64,000 bases of DNA from Punctularia strigosozonata HHB-11173 SS5. Its lineage: Eukaryota > Basidiomycota > Agaricomycetes > Corticiales > Punctulariaceae. Below the pieces are notes generated by a model. It saw nothing but the letters and a program-made list of their open reading frames with translations, did no database searches and was not told the origin of the DNA. The translations under genes were made by a program, and so were the position numbers. Within the stretch, counting starts at the first letter, position 1. Each line of letters opens with the position of its first letter. The stretch covers positions 569,472 through 633,471 of the forward strand of contig NW_006767444.1 of the NCBI RefSeq assembly GCF_000264995.1, read 5' to 3'. Of the stretch, positions 11,728 through 22,238 are shown piece after piece.

Positions 11728-12256
11728 GCAGTTGAATTTATGGTCACTGTGGGAGTCGTTCATAGCTAGCTTCAAGTTCTTCTGTGCGCTCCGTGTATCG
11801 CCCGAAAAAGAAAAGTACATGGTCCGTGATTTTCGGAACCATGCCGCCGCCCTATCCGGCCAGTCCCGAAGTATGCACCATGAAGGCCTGCCCTGAAGGC
11901 AGGCTCCTGCCTTCGTCCGCAATGCATCTCCGTCACGGACACAAACTCAGAGTTAATTCAAGGTCAGGGTTTTACCTCTGGTCATCCTTCCCCCACATCT
12001 GAACAGTTACATCACGCTTTGCTATAGTTATCCGCCAACGAGCGCAGCCCAAGCTTGATTCATGGCGGCAGTACAAGTGGCACATGATAGGAGAGCGCGC
12101 TCCAGCTGACCGGTCGGGGCGGCGACGAGACCCCTCGCCCAAAGCCAAATATCTCCGCTGCGCTTGACCCGTTTGCCGTCTGAGCCCGTCATCGTCATCC
12201 GACCCACCTCCCCTTCGAGCTCATAAACGAGGCTCCATCCACACCTCTCGCCAAAG
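11728..12256. other. Intergenic stretch
   Basis: This lies between two plus-strand genes. No gene, RNA or repeat is recognised. It should hold the 3' UTR of the CHAT gene and the promoter of the F-box gene; no clear TATA element was identified. Confidence 0.5.
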
Positions 12257-13753
12257 ATGAAACTCCTCGACCTCAACGACGACGCGCTCTACCTCGTCCT
12301 CGACCTCCTCCGTCAACCTGAGCTGCGCAACCTCGCAGCGACATGCAATGCGGCGCACGACCTCGCGTCTCCCTACGTCTACCGTCGCGTTAAGCTCGAC
12401 GGCATCCGCAAGCTGCTCACTTTCAACGACTTCATCCATTCCGCGGGCGGCGCGCGGTGGCGGCATACGATACGGTCGCTCACGGTCGACGTCCGGCGTG
12501 ACTTCTGGAGCAAAGACATCGACATATACCACAACACCCAGGCGCTCGCGCGGATCCTGCGCTCCGCGCCCAACCTCGTCCACCTCGACCTCTTCGAAGA
12601 AGGCACCTGGCTCACGAACGCGCTCTACCTGGCCGACGCACTGGTCCACGGCATGCCCAACCTGATTTCCCTCTCGCTGTCCGTCAGCGAAGCAGCGCTG
12701 CGTCTTCTGCACCGCCTGCGCCAGCCTCTGCGCCGCGTGCGGCTCGACGAGCGCACCCCTTGGATCCCGCCCCGGACCCCGAGCTCGGACGCGCGCACGC
12801 TAATCGAGCTCGCCTGCCTATCTTCCACCCTGACCGCAATCACGATCGACCTCTCGTGTTTGACCTGTTCACCTCTTCCCACTTTCCCGCACGTCAGGTC
12901 GCTCTCCGTCAGCGCCAAGTTTCCGCACACGTCGGTCGACTGGACGCTCGTCCGTCGCGCCTTTCCTGATTTGCGCGAGCTGGCGGTGGAAGGGTATCAC
13001 CCGACGAGGGCTAGCGAACTCGAGGAACATCTGCAACAGCAACAGCTTTCTCAGGATTCGAGTCAGATCCCCTGGCTCATGGTCTTCCAGGGGAGCTGGG
13101 AGGGATTTACCCAAATCCGAGGCCTCGGCCATATCGAGGAGCTGCACCTCACCACCGTCCCGTCCTCGGATGCCTTGGTGGAGGCGATGGAGAAGTTGTC
13201 ACCGACGCTGTTATCGCTCGACGCCCCGTTACTCGAATGGCCCAAGGACACCCTTTCCAAGCTGATCGACGCTGTTCCGACCCTCAAATGCGTGTGCGTC
13301 GACACACTGGCGGAGAAGAATCACGACTCCCTGGTATGTCCCTGTTACATCTCTCCCCAGGCCTAGATCATGGTCTGATCCGAACGTCATCAGGTACAAG
13401 AACTTGACCTCCTCCGGGACACGGACGTTGCCTTGCTGCACGTCCAGTGCTCGAAATCGAGATGGGAAGCCGCGGTCGCGAGCAGTTATCCCGACGCGGT
13501 CGACGCTTTCGAATGCTATGCGGCCACGGTCCGTCGCAGCGTGCCCAGGCTCCGCCGCCTGGCGCTCTCCATCGAAGGCCTGGACAAACACGGCCCCGTC
13601 GCATGGCAATCGGATCCGGATTCGGAGGTCCGCAGACCGAGTTCAGCTGCCAGCTTTCGCAGAATTCCCGATAAGGAAGGTCAGGCGTGGCGAGCAGACC
13701 TGGTGAGGAGATTCCGGTCCCTTTCTTGGTTTCAGAATGTGCTTCAGCTGTGA
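12257..13753 (+). CDS. F-box-like protein
   Basis: The N-terminus (MKLLDLNDDALYLVLDLL, then RNLAATCNAAHDLASPYVYR) fits an F-box, the segment that binds Skp1 in SCF ubiquitin ligases. The body is leucine-rich and resembles the degenerate leucine-rich repeats of mushroom F-box proteins, with periodic hydrophobic strands such as LVHLDLF, LISLSLS and LRELAVEG. The long first exon ends at 13333. A 60-nt GT-AG intron (13334-13393) leads to a second exon ending at the stop 13751-13753, for a protein of about 478 residues. The second exon keeps the repeat style (RLRRLALSIEGL). The target protein cannot be inferred. The call rests on motif resemblance and the exon join, which is in phase. Confidence 0.8.
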
Positions 13754-14232
13754 TCTCTGCGATTATGATAGATGCAACAGTTCTCGCCCCTCGCCCAGCG
13801 GCATACCCAACATCTGGAGCTATTTCTTGGTCCGCGTCGTCCCAGCACCGGCGCATAATTCGCATTTCGTCACTGCTCGCGTTCCCGTCAGAAGTCTCTC
13901 AAGCGGGGCGTACCAAACAGCCTGCGGGTTCGTGTAAGTTCAGCAACTGATGTAATTGTACTCATAACCTTGCCGTGTATACTTTAACGACTTCCATCTG
14001 TGCTTTCATAGCATCTATAGTTGTGCAAGCATAACTCAATGTATACTATAACCACCCTGACTAATCCCTGCAGGTGTCCTAGCCGTAGGCCTCGAAGTGA
14101 AATGACGTATAGATGGTCGCAACCAGATAAGCGGTACCACCGAGTTGCATCTTCTTCTAATCCTTTTCGTCGAACTCGTGGTCCTCCGCAGACCAGTACG
14201 CACTATACGTAAAACCGATTACCATCTGTCGA
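13754..14232. other. Convergent intergenic stretch
   Basis: This separates the plus-strand F-box gene from the minus-strand arrestin gene. No gene is seen. The 12-mer ccagtacgcact at 14193-14204 recurs just downstream of the second arrestin gene (16439-16450), a trace of the tandem duplication. Confidence 0.5.
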
Positions 14233-15639
14233 CTAGGTGAGCGAAGATAGTGGAATGACGTACGGAGGCAGATTCATCGCGGCCGCTGGCTGATATTGCT
14301 GCATCGGCTGCGTTTGCGGCACGTATCCGGACACGATGTTGATGGGTATATCGAGCTTCAAGTCGTTACCGATGCCAGGGAACGGGACGCATACATGCAA
14401 GGTATGCTGATCAGACAACGCATCGTCAATCACCTAGAGTAACGTCCATGCCGAGAGAAAGGGGGTCCCCTACCGTCGTCGTGATGTGCTCCGTCTGGAA
14501 GTTGGGTGGAAACGTGAACTGGACGACCGTCTCGAAATGCGTCGCGCGCGTGCAGACCCGCTTCTCGTCCCCTCCCTCCTTGTCGCGGTGGTGGAAGAGC
14601 GAGCGGTGATGATGCTCCTCTTTCGGAGCCGCGGCCCAGATCGGTGGGTCCTGCCAGCAGCGCACGCTGCCCCCGCTCGGGTCGTCCTCCCCGAACCCGG
14701 CCAAGTTGTCGAACTCGTCCGAGACCGTCTCGCGCGTGGTGCCGAGGACGTGTCTCGCGGCGAGCTGGGTGTGGCGGTCGACGCGGAACGTGATCAAGGC
14801 GGGAGCCGTGGGCGGGGCGGGAAAGAGCGCCTTGTCGTCGTTCTCGTCCGGAATGTCGTCTTGCTTGAGCGGCTTGGTGGTCGTCACGACGTCGAGGCGG
14901 ACGGGGATGGGCGTGCCGTACGGGAAGGCAGCGATGTCCGGCAGGCGGAGCTGTATATGAGGTAGCCTCAGCCCCGAGAGTATCTAACGGGGGGCACGGA
15001 GGAAAACGTTACCTCAACTCGGACTTGCGAGTGGTCTCCCCATATACCCTGGCGTATGGAATCCATATGCGTATGCGCCTTCCACGGCATGTTGGGGCCC
15101 CAGCCGCTGAGCAGGCCCTGACGTATCTGCACGTTCGCGGGCCATCCGCCGGGTATGAGCGCGATGACGGATCGAATGCGGCGGTTGAAGTGCAAGCCGG
15201 GCCTCTCGCCGACGACCTCGAGGTAGTACGTGATAGTGCCCTGCTTGTCGAAGCGCATGACGTGGTACGACGGCGGGAGGTTGGGCAGGAGCTGGAAGTT
15301 GAACGGGAGGGTTATCGTGCCGCTCCCAGGCTGGCCGCGCTGCCATAGAGGTATGTCCGTGTTGAGCACGGACGTGTTCGAGCGGTAGACTCTCGTCTCC
15401 TGGCCGATCGTACGCCTAATCATACTGGTCCATGACAAGCACAATGTCAGCGACGAAGAGACGTGGGACAACGCTCGGAGGACGACAGCTCACGTCTGGA
15501 TCGAACCCCTGAACTTGACGATGATGTTCTCGATGTCATCCTCCTGCGCGGCCGCGAGATCGAGGTTGACGGAGCCGGACAGCACCTCTCCTGCGATGTG
15601 CAAACGCTGGGGGAAGTTGAGGGAGATCGCGGAGGACAT
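14233..15639 (-). CDS. Alpha-arrestin-like protein (paralogue 1)
   Basis: Alpha-arrestins are cytosolic adaptors that recruit Rsp5/Nedd4 ubiquitin ligases to membrane transporters. The protein opens with MSSAISLNFPQRLHIAGEVL and a beta-rich arrestin N-domain (FNFQLLPNLPPSYH, then YYLEVVGE, then RSVIALIPGGWP). An arrestin C-domain follows (LRLPDIAAFPYGTPIPVRLDV, then HTLHVCVPFPGIGNDLKLDIPI). The last residues include MNLPPYV, where LPPY fits the LPxY type of PY motif that WW domains bind. Five exons or so are separated by introns near 15420-15490, 14960-15010 and 14410-14475. The start is ATG 15639 and the stop is at 14233. It is a tandem paralogue of 16453-17943, sharing the start and the C-terminal motif. 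Family is clear; exon edges are approximate. Confidence 0.85.
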
Positions 15640-16452
15640 GGTCGATGGATGTGTCTACCTCCCCCGGAGACGACCTCGTATTAAACGGTGGGCAGAACTA
15701 CTGCATGACTGCGTCGGCGTTGATCGCCAAACCAGGACCTGTCCATTGCGTGGAACCCTTGTCTTCGGGCGTGCGAATTATGCGAATATCATGATGGGTG
15801 GTGTAAGCGGGGGCTGCGCGAACGATGCGCTCGTCGCGTCTACCAGGCGCCTACCCGTCGGGCGGCAGGGCCGCACGGGATTTTGCGTGCAATGCTGTAA
15901 CGTGTGATAACGTGTGATGCATTGCTGTGTTACTTAGCACTTGATGAGGAGGTTCACAAAGGCTAGTTGAACGACGAGCGGGCGGAGCGAAGGGTGTTCC
16001 GGATGAGAACGTGTACACTGTGATCAAAGCGCCGTAGCCACCACCGTCTCACGCTCGATTCGAACTTAGAAAACCAGTCGTTTTCTATCCCTTATGGACG
16101 CAATCTCCGATTCCCTGGATGGGAAGAATTGGGGGTATACAACCAGTTACCATGGCATTGACCCAATACCAAAACACCACCATCACTGATCAGCCGCGCC
16201 AAAGGATATCTGGCTTTGCAAGGCGTTGTTTCGCAAGATGCCAGAGTGATCACCCGGGAGTATTGAATCTCGCCACCCGTGCGTGGATACCCGCTTTTGC
16301 CAGGTCGAAAGTAACCGCAACTACTCCCGATAGATGTGCTGAAGAGGGCAAGAGCATAACTGCGAAGGTACCCGCAAGAATCGCGGTTACCGTCCACTAG
16401 CTCTTGTCGTCCGCGCCAAAATCATGGTGCTCAGCCGTCCAGTACGCACTGT
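15640..16452. other. Intergenic stretch between the two arrestin genes
   Basis: No supported gene. It contains the promoter of paralogue 1 and the 3' flank of paralogue 2. The first 300 bases hold frames with no recognisable product. Confidence 0.5.
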
Positions 16453-17943
16453 TCAGCATAACATATCAATCCTTTCGCTCGCTAGTATATGCAGTGAAAT
16501 GAACACGTACGGAGGCAAGTCCATCGTCAGCGCCGTCTCGAAGTCCGGTGGTGAGTCGTGCCTGTCTTCATCCTCAGTGGGGCGGTCCGGCTCCCTTGTG
16601 TCTGGACGTGGAACATTTGCCGGTGATGGAATCGACGGAGGCGGAACCCCCGAGACGATACTGATAGGAATGTCGCACTTCAGATCGTTGCCGATACCAG
16701 GGAACGGGACGCATAGATGGAGTGTATGCTAAGCCAAAAAAAGATTCAGCCAGCTGTTCAGGCACGGGATGCGTGAAACGAGCTCACCGACGTCGTGATG
16801 ATGTCGGTTTGAAACGAAGGAGAACACTTCAGGTCGATGATCGTCTCGAAGTGCGTCGTACGCGTGCAGATCCGCCGCTCTTCGCCCTCTTTCTCTCGCC
16901 CGAAGAGTTTCTTGCGCTTGGGCTCCAACGTCGTGGTCGTCCATATCGGCTTTTCTTGCCAATATCGAACGTGAGGGCCATACGGGCCTGGCAGTCCAAA
17001 CCCGCCGATCGGACCGCCGTGGTCGATGATCGTGTCCGTGATGGTCCGACTGAGCCCGCTTTTCATTTTCGCCGTCATATCGACGCGGAGGGTAACCGAG
17101 CTAGGGTCGATCGGAGGAGCGGGGAACAACGGCTTATCATCTCCTTCGTCAGGTACGTCCGACGGTTTCAGTGGTTTGGTCACGGTGGTGACGTCCAAGT
17201 GGACGCGTATGGGCGTTCCGAAAGGGAAAGCGGGGATGTCTGGTAAACGCAGCTACGAGATGAAATCAGCCTTGACGATGGAAAAAAAAGGGTGACCGGA
17301 CAGTTACGTACGTTTGCGGTAACCTGCGAGTACTCCCCCCATATTCCCGTCCGTATGGAGTCCGAGAGGGTATGCGTCTTCCATCCGATATTGGACCCGT
17401 CCGGTGGTCCATCCATCAGGGCCTGGCGGAGCTGCACATACATCGGCCATCCCGCAGGTATGACGGCGATGACCGCGCGGACACGTCGGTTTAAGTGCAG
17501 TATTCCCTCCCGGGCACCGACGACCTCGATGAAGTACGTGACGTTCGCGCGCTTGCTCACGCGTTGAGCGTGGAACGAAGGCGGGAGGTCGGTTGGAAGC
17601 TGGAACTTGAATGGAAAGGTCAAAACATGGCTGCCTGGGGCTGGAAACGCTTGACCGCGCGTCCATAGGGGGATGTCTTCACGTATGAGAGGGATGTTGG
17701 CACGGTATGTACTTGTCGATTGACCTGAGCTACGTTCGGTATACCTGTCCACTGCACGTGAGTAAAGGCAGGTGTATCATAGGTCGAGGACGCGCACGTC
17801 TGAACCGCGCCCCTGAACTTAATCTTCACATGCTCGATGTCTTCTTCTTGCGCGTTCAGGACGTTGATATCAACGGTCCCAGTAAGTTGCTCGCCAGCTA
17901 TCCGCACGCGCTTAGGAAAATTGAGTGTGATCGCGGAGGACAT
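16453..17943 (-). CDS. Alpha-arrestin-like protein (paralogue 2)
   Basis: This gene has the same exon plan as its neighbour at 14233-15639. It starts MSSAITLNFPKRVRIAGEQL at ATG 17943. Arrestin N-domain strands follow (FPFKFQLPTDLPPSFH, YFIEVVGA, RAVIAVIPAGWP), then the C-domain (LRLPDIPAFPFGTPIRVHLDV, HTLHLCVPFPGIGNDLKCDIPI). The C-terminal linker is longer and more acidic than in paralogue 1 and carries DSPPDFETAL before MDLPPYV. LPPY is again an LPxY-type candidate for a WW-domain ligase. The stop is at 16453-16455. Introns lie near 17690-17815, 17255-17310 and 16730-16790. The likely role is ubiquitin-dependent endocytosis of nutrient transporters; the specific cargo is unknown. Confidence 0.85.
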
Positions 17944-18521
17944 CGTGATGAGATAGAATGAGGGCCTCCTCAGACAAGCCGGGTATAAATGCAAGGAGAT
18001 GCACTGCAGTCGGAGCAGCTCGTAGGCGAAACCTGTTCAGCCCGTGGATGCCGCACCTCCTTGGACTTCGAGAGCACGGACGCTTGACGAGGTGATGCCT
18101 GATGGCCGAAAGGGAGAAGCTGCGCCATCCATTCATCCGTTACTTTGCCAAGCCTGTGTGTTGCCTGGCTCAGAGGGGGGTGTATTCCTTGAACGTAAGT
18201 CAATGGCGGCTGTCGGCGGCGACCTCCTGCAATATCGTGGAATTTGGACCGGAGGACCAGGAGGCTCCGAACAACCAGACGACTGTCAGGCGTCAACAGT
18301 GCCGGTACCCACGTGGCGTTGGGAGGCGGTGAACTCACGCCGAGGGCTGCGGCAGCGTTTGCGGAAATTCTTCGAGCGATAGGTCGTTCATATGTATCGT
18401 GTAAATCGGCTCCTCGTAACATCGTATGTACGAGTAACGACTGGAAAGCGCAAAGGCGATCAAGTGAGCTATTCCTGGACCACACCCGAATCCTCTCCCT
18501 GCGGAAAAGCACCACAGACCC
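17944..18521. other. Intergenic stretch
   Basis: It lies between the stop of the Ras-like gene and the start of arrestin paralogue 2, both on the minus strand. A minus-strand frame is open across most of it but has no family resemblance; it is read as 3' UTR plus promoter. Confidence 0.45.
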
Positions 18522-19492
18522 TCACATGAGAATACAATCGCTCCTTCTCGACTTCAGTGACCACCGTGATTTGAAGGAGGCCTTAGACTCTGAGCGTAAC
18601 ACAGGTTGTGAGCGCAAGATCCGAACGGCACCCTGGAAAGCTTCATCGACGCCATACATCGTCTTTGCGGATGCCTCCACGAAGGGACACCGACAACTTT
18701 CCGCCAACTGCTGCCCTTCTGCCTTCGACACTTCTCGGGCGTACGCACGGTCGCACTTGTTGCCGACGAGGATGCATACGGGCTGCAGAGAATTTCCGAG
18801 TTGGTCGCGGTATTTGCTCCCGGAACCTGTGCACCTCGTCGAATGATACGCGAGAGGTGACGTCGTAGACGAGAATGAATGCCTGGCCAAGGCTGAAACA
18901 GTCAGTACTCATGAGCACGGGCTTGCCTGAAGGCAAAAGACGGTCCACGTACTGAATCCACTTCTCCGTCTCTGGCATATCTTAGAGTGTATGTCAGCCG
19001 CTGTTCTGAACACTCAAAGTCGAGTTCCTTTCTCGTACTTTGTCCCGCTGTGTCGATCACCTGAACGAAACATGAGATCCTATCCACAGTTATCTTCTTC
19101 CAGTTGATTCCACGGTCCTCTGCCCCTGGATCGTGCGTCTATGGGTCCAGTCAGCTGCCAGCTGTACGCGCTTTGAAACAACTTACGTCTGCTCGAGATA
19201 ACGTTGCGGGGGTGGTGAGTCAATACGCGAATGGTCGCGATTCGGTTCATGCGATGGTGGCACCTAAGAAACAATCGCGGACATACTAGAAGGACAAACC
19301 TGAGGATTCACCGGATGCTGATCACAAGCAACGGGGTGGATAACGTACGTTGGAAACGATCGTCGACTTGCCCACACCAGCAGGTCCTAGAACGACGATC
19401 ACCCACGACTCAAAGCTGGTCGGACGGTCGCGTTTGGCTGGGTGACGCTCGGGGCCGCGGCGCTGGTGAGCGTATGCACCATCATTTGTCAT
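18522..19492 (-). CDS. Divergent Ras-like small GTPase with CaaX box, possibly non-functional
   Basis: Small GTPases switch between GDP and GTP forms and signal at membranes. The motifs appear in order on the minus strand: P-loop GPAGVGKST (about 19350-19380), a weak switch I (DPGAED instead of the usual DPTIED), DTAGQ (about 19055), NKCD and SAK. The C-terminus is CILM, a CaaX prenylation box, right before the stop at 18522. Introns separate the P-loop, switch I and DTAGQ exons. Two residues are unusual: Ala at the position equivalent to Ras Gly12, and Gly where switch I normally has the invariant Thr35. Between FDEVHRFREQ and YRDQLGNSLQ (about 18800-18830) the frame shifts by one base and no credible intron explains it. 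A sequencing error or a decaying gene would both fit. Two starts are possible, ATG 19492 and ATG 19594. Confidence 0.7.
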
Positions 19493-19864
19493 GAAGCAAG
19501 TAGAAGTAGGAGTAGAGGTCTGTTGGGAAGACTCGCGTGTACGTGGCTTTCCGCATCGTATTTGTGTAGCTGGGTCCTCACTCGCCGTTCGCATGCCGCA
19601 CCCCAGTGACTCGGTACGCGACCCCGACGCGATCTTCGATCAATTTGGGAGTTGAAGGTGCAAGGTGTGCATCTTTCTGGTCGCTGTGCTGCGGGAGCCT
19701 ACGCCGCAAGTCGGGTGGCTGAACAGGCGTGATCGAGCTCGCCGACGACGTATACCCTATGCCGGGTCCATTCCGTAAAACAGATTGCGATGCAAACACT
19801 ATATAGTACAATTGCTTGACGAAAATGCTTCCTTCTACATGTCCCTTCACGTCCGCTCACGCGC

Positions 19865-21486
19865 TCACGCCTCCTTCTTATCCACCGCGCTCTGCGCCTC
19901 CGCCGCCAGCGACCCCTTCGGCGGCCTATACCCCAAAATCTGCTGCTCCGCGCTCTGAATCGTCCTCGCCTCCTCCTTCGAAATGTGATCCAAGTCCACG
20001 CTCGTGTCGACGTTACCGCCCTCCAGCGCCCGCTCCGCCTCCGTCAACGCCGCGTCCACCACCGCCGCCTCCTGCAGCTCCTCCTTCGGCAAGCCCATAT
20101 GGGCATCGGGATGCTTCGCGGCCGCAGATTGCGCCTCGGCCGCGAGCGTGCCCGGAGGCGGGCGGTACCCGAGCGCCTTGTGCTCCGCGCTCTGGATCGT
20201 CCGCGCGTCGTCCTCGCCAACGTTCTCCAGCCCCGGCGCGCGCTCGAGCTCGGTCGCGAGCGCGTCCACGTCGGCCACGGCGCGCAGTGCTTCCGCGGGC
20301 AGGCCGGTGCTCGCCGCGGGGTGCTTCGCGGCGGCGGATTGCGCTTCGGCGGCGAGCGAGCCGGGCGGGGGGCGGTAGCCGAGCGCCTTGTGTTCCTCGC
20401 TCTGGATCGTCCGCGCGTCCTTCTCGCCGACGCTGTCCAGGCCGACACCACCCACGCCTCCCGTCGCGGCGACCGTCTCTATCGCGGGCGTGCCGGCGAC
20501 GGCCGGAGCGACTTCCACCTCGACGTCGATGGCGGGTCCGTGCTCGTCGCGCACGCGGAGCGCGTCTTCGCGGGCGGCTTCTGCGAGCTGCGATTTGGGT
20601 AGGCCGGCGGACGCGGTCGGGTGCTCGGCGGCGGCGGATTTGGCTGCGGCGGCGAGCGAGTCTTTGGGCGGACGGTACCCAAGGGCTTTGTGCTCGGCCG
20701 ATTCTATCTCTGCGGCTTCTTTGGCGCCGACTTGCGAAAGGTCGACGTTGGCGCCCAACGTCGGTGCTGCGGGCTCACGCTCCTTTCTACAGGCAAATGC
20801 GGGTAAGGAATAAAAAATGTGCGTGTTAGGTCGCGTGAAAGGGATACGTACGCGATTCGCTGCGCGTCTTGACGCGCAATTTCGGCCAACTTCTCCTTCT
20901 CGAGGCCGAGCGCCTTGTCAGGGTGTTTGGCGGCTGCAGCTTGGGCTTCAGCGGCGATAGAACCTGGAGGTGGACGGAAGCCAAGCGCTTTATGTTCCGC
21001 GGACATCAAGACGCGGGCGTCGCCTGAAGGAGGACAGTATATTCAACAAGTCGCTCAAAAATAGCTGCAAAAAAAAAAAAAGAGTGGCATACCTTCGCCA
21101 ACCTTCTCGAGGTCGATCCCGGCCTTCGCTTGCTGCGCGCCCGTCGACGTGCTCACGCGCTCAGACGTGATCTTCGCCGCGTCCGAGCGCGCAATCTCGC
21201 GCAGCACCTCCGGGTCGACGTCGAGGCGCGCGTCGGGGTGTCGCGCGGCGGCGGCCTGCGCCTGCGCCGCGAGCGAGTCGGGCGGCGGGCGGAAGCCGAG
21301 CGCCTTGTGCTCCGCGCTCATGAGCACCTTCGCCTCGTCCGCGCCGACCTTGTCGAGGTCGATCGCCTTGGTGGCGTCGATGATGCCCGCGACGGCTTGG
21401 GCGGCCTTTGCCGCTTCGATGCGCACCGCGTCGCTCGCGGCGGCGGATTGAAGCCGGACGTCGTTGTTCTCCGAGTGCGTGACCAT
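19865..21486 (-). CDS. Six-repeat SMP (seed maturation/LEA-like) domain protein
   Basis: The protein is built from six copies of a 60-80-residue module centred on SAEHKALG(Y/F)RPP, then GSLAAEAQ(S/A)AAAKHP and a short helical linker. This fits the SMP family (seed maturation protein), known from plant LEA proteins and found in some fungi. Repeats 1 and 2 are in the first two exons and repeats 3-6 in the long last exon. The start is ATG 21486. Introns 21024-21092 and 20787-20851 have canonical ends and keep the frame; the stop is at 19865. There is no signal peptide or membrane segment. The composition is Ala-rich, with Lys, Glu and His, consistent with a hydrophilic stress-protection protein. 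A role in desiccation or spore maturation is inferred from the family only. It is divergent from the MFS gene at 22239. Confidence 0.8.
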
Positions 21487-22238
21487 GGTGCGAGTCGTGC
21501 GTGCGTTTGCTGCTGAGAGTCGTGAGGGTCGTGCAAGGGGATGGAGGTGGCGTGGATGTGGATGAGGATAAGGTGGGCGTTGGAGACGACGGGCGAGGAT
21601 TATATACGACTGCGCAGACATTATGTGCGAATCACCCCCCGTCGAACCCCGGGGCCACGCATTTGAGCTCCACGAAGCGGCAACGTCATCGTGTTCGTCG
21701 GTTGCGGGAGCCACAAGCGGTTGTTAGCCGCAGCAACAGGATCTCCCCTGCTGCCAGCTGGCCTGGCAAAGCGAGAAGGGTGGAGCGCGAAGTGGGGTAG
21801 CCGGACACCGCCACCAGCGATATAAACGTCGCGTCTGACTCCCGATATGGTCGTCCTCGGTCTCCTTTTGGGATAACACGGAGCAGCGGCGGGTGGAGTG
21901 GCGCAGGGCAGGGAATGCAACCGAGTTGTCGCGTCGAAAACGGGGAAGGGGTCGGTCGAGTCGCACCCCGGCTTCACGAGCGCGGGAAGAGCGCGTAAAC
22001 TCCCTTGGCCAATCACCGACGCCTCCCAGGCGACGCGTGACGTCAACACGCGTCCTTCGTCGCACTGCCACGGAATTTTCTTCGAGGCAATCGTTCGCTC
22101 GAAGGATGTCGACGGACTGGGGTCCAGGCCGCCGTCGTGGTTGATAACGATGGTCAAGGTTCTGAACTCACCCTCTCGTTCTTGTTCTTCGTCCTCCTTG
22201 ACGACACCCTAGCCATACCAGCCTACACTGCCCGGTGA
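21487..22238. promoter_or_regulatory. Divergent promoter region, SMP gene / MFS gene
   Basis: About 750 bp separate the starts of the two divergent genes. No coding region is supported. A TATA-like tract (attatatacgact) lies at about 21598-21610, roughly 110 bp 5' of the SMP start. Specific binding sites cannot be assigned from one sequence. Confidence 0.4.

Noticed and set aside
19816-20829. 337-codon Arg/Pro-rich frame on the plus strand
   Set aside because: It is the antisense shadow of the GC-rich SMP repeats; its repeats are a by-product of the repeats on the real strand.
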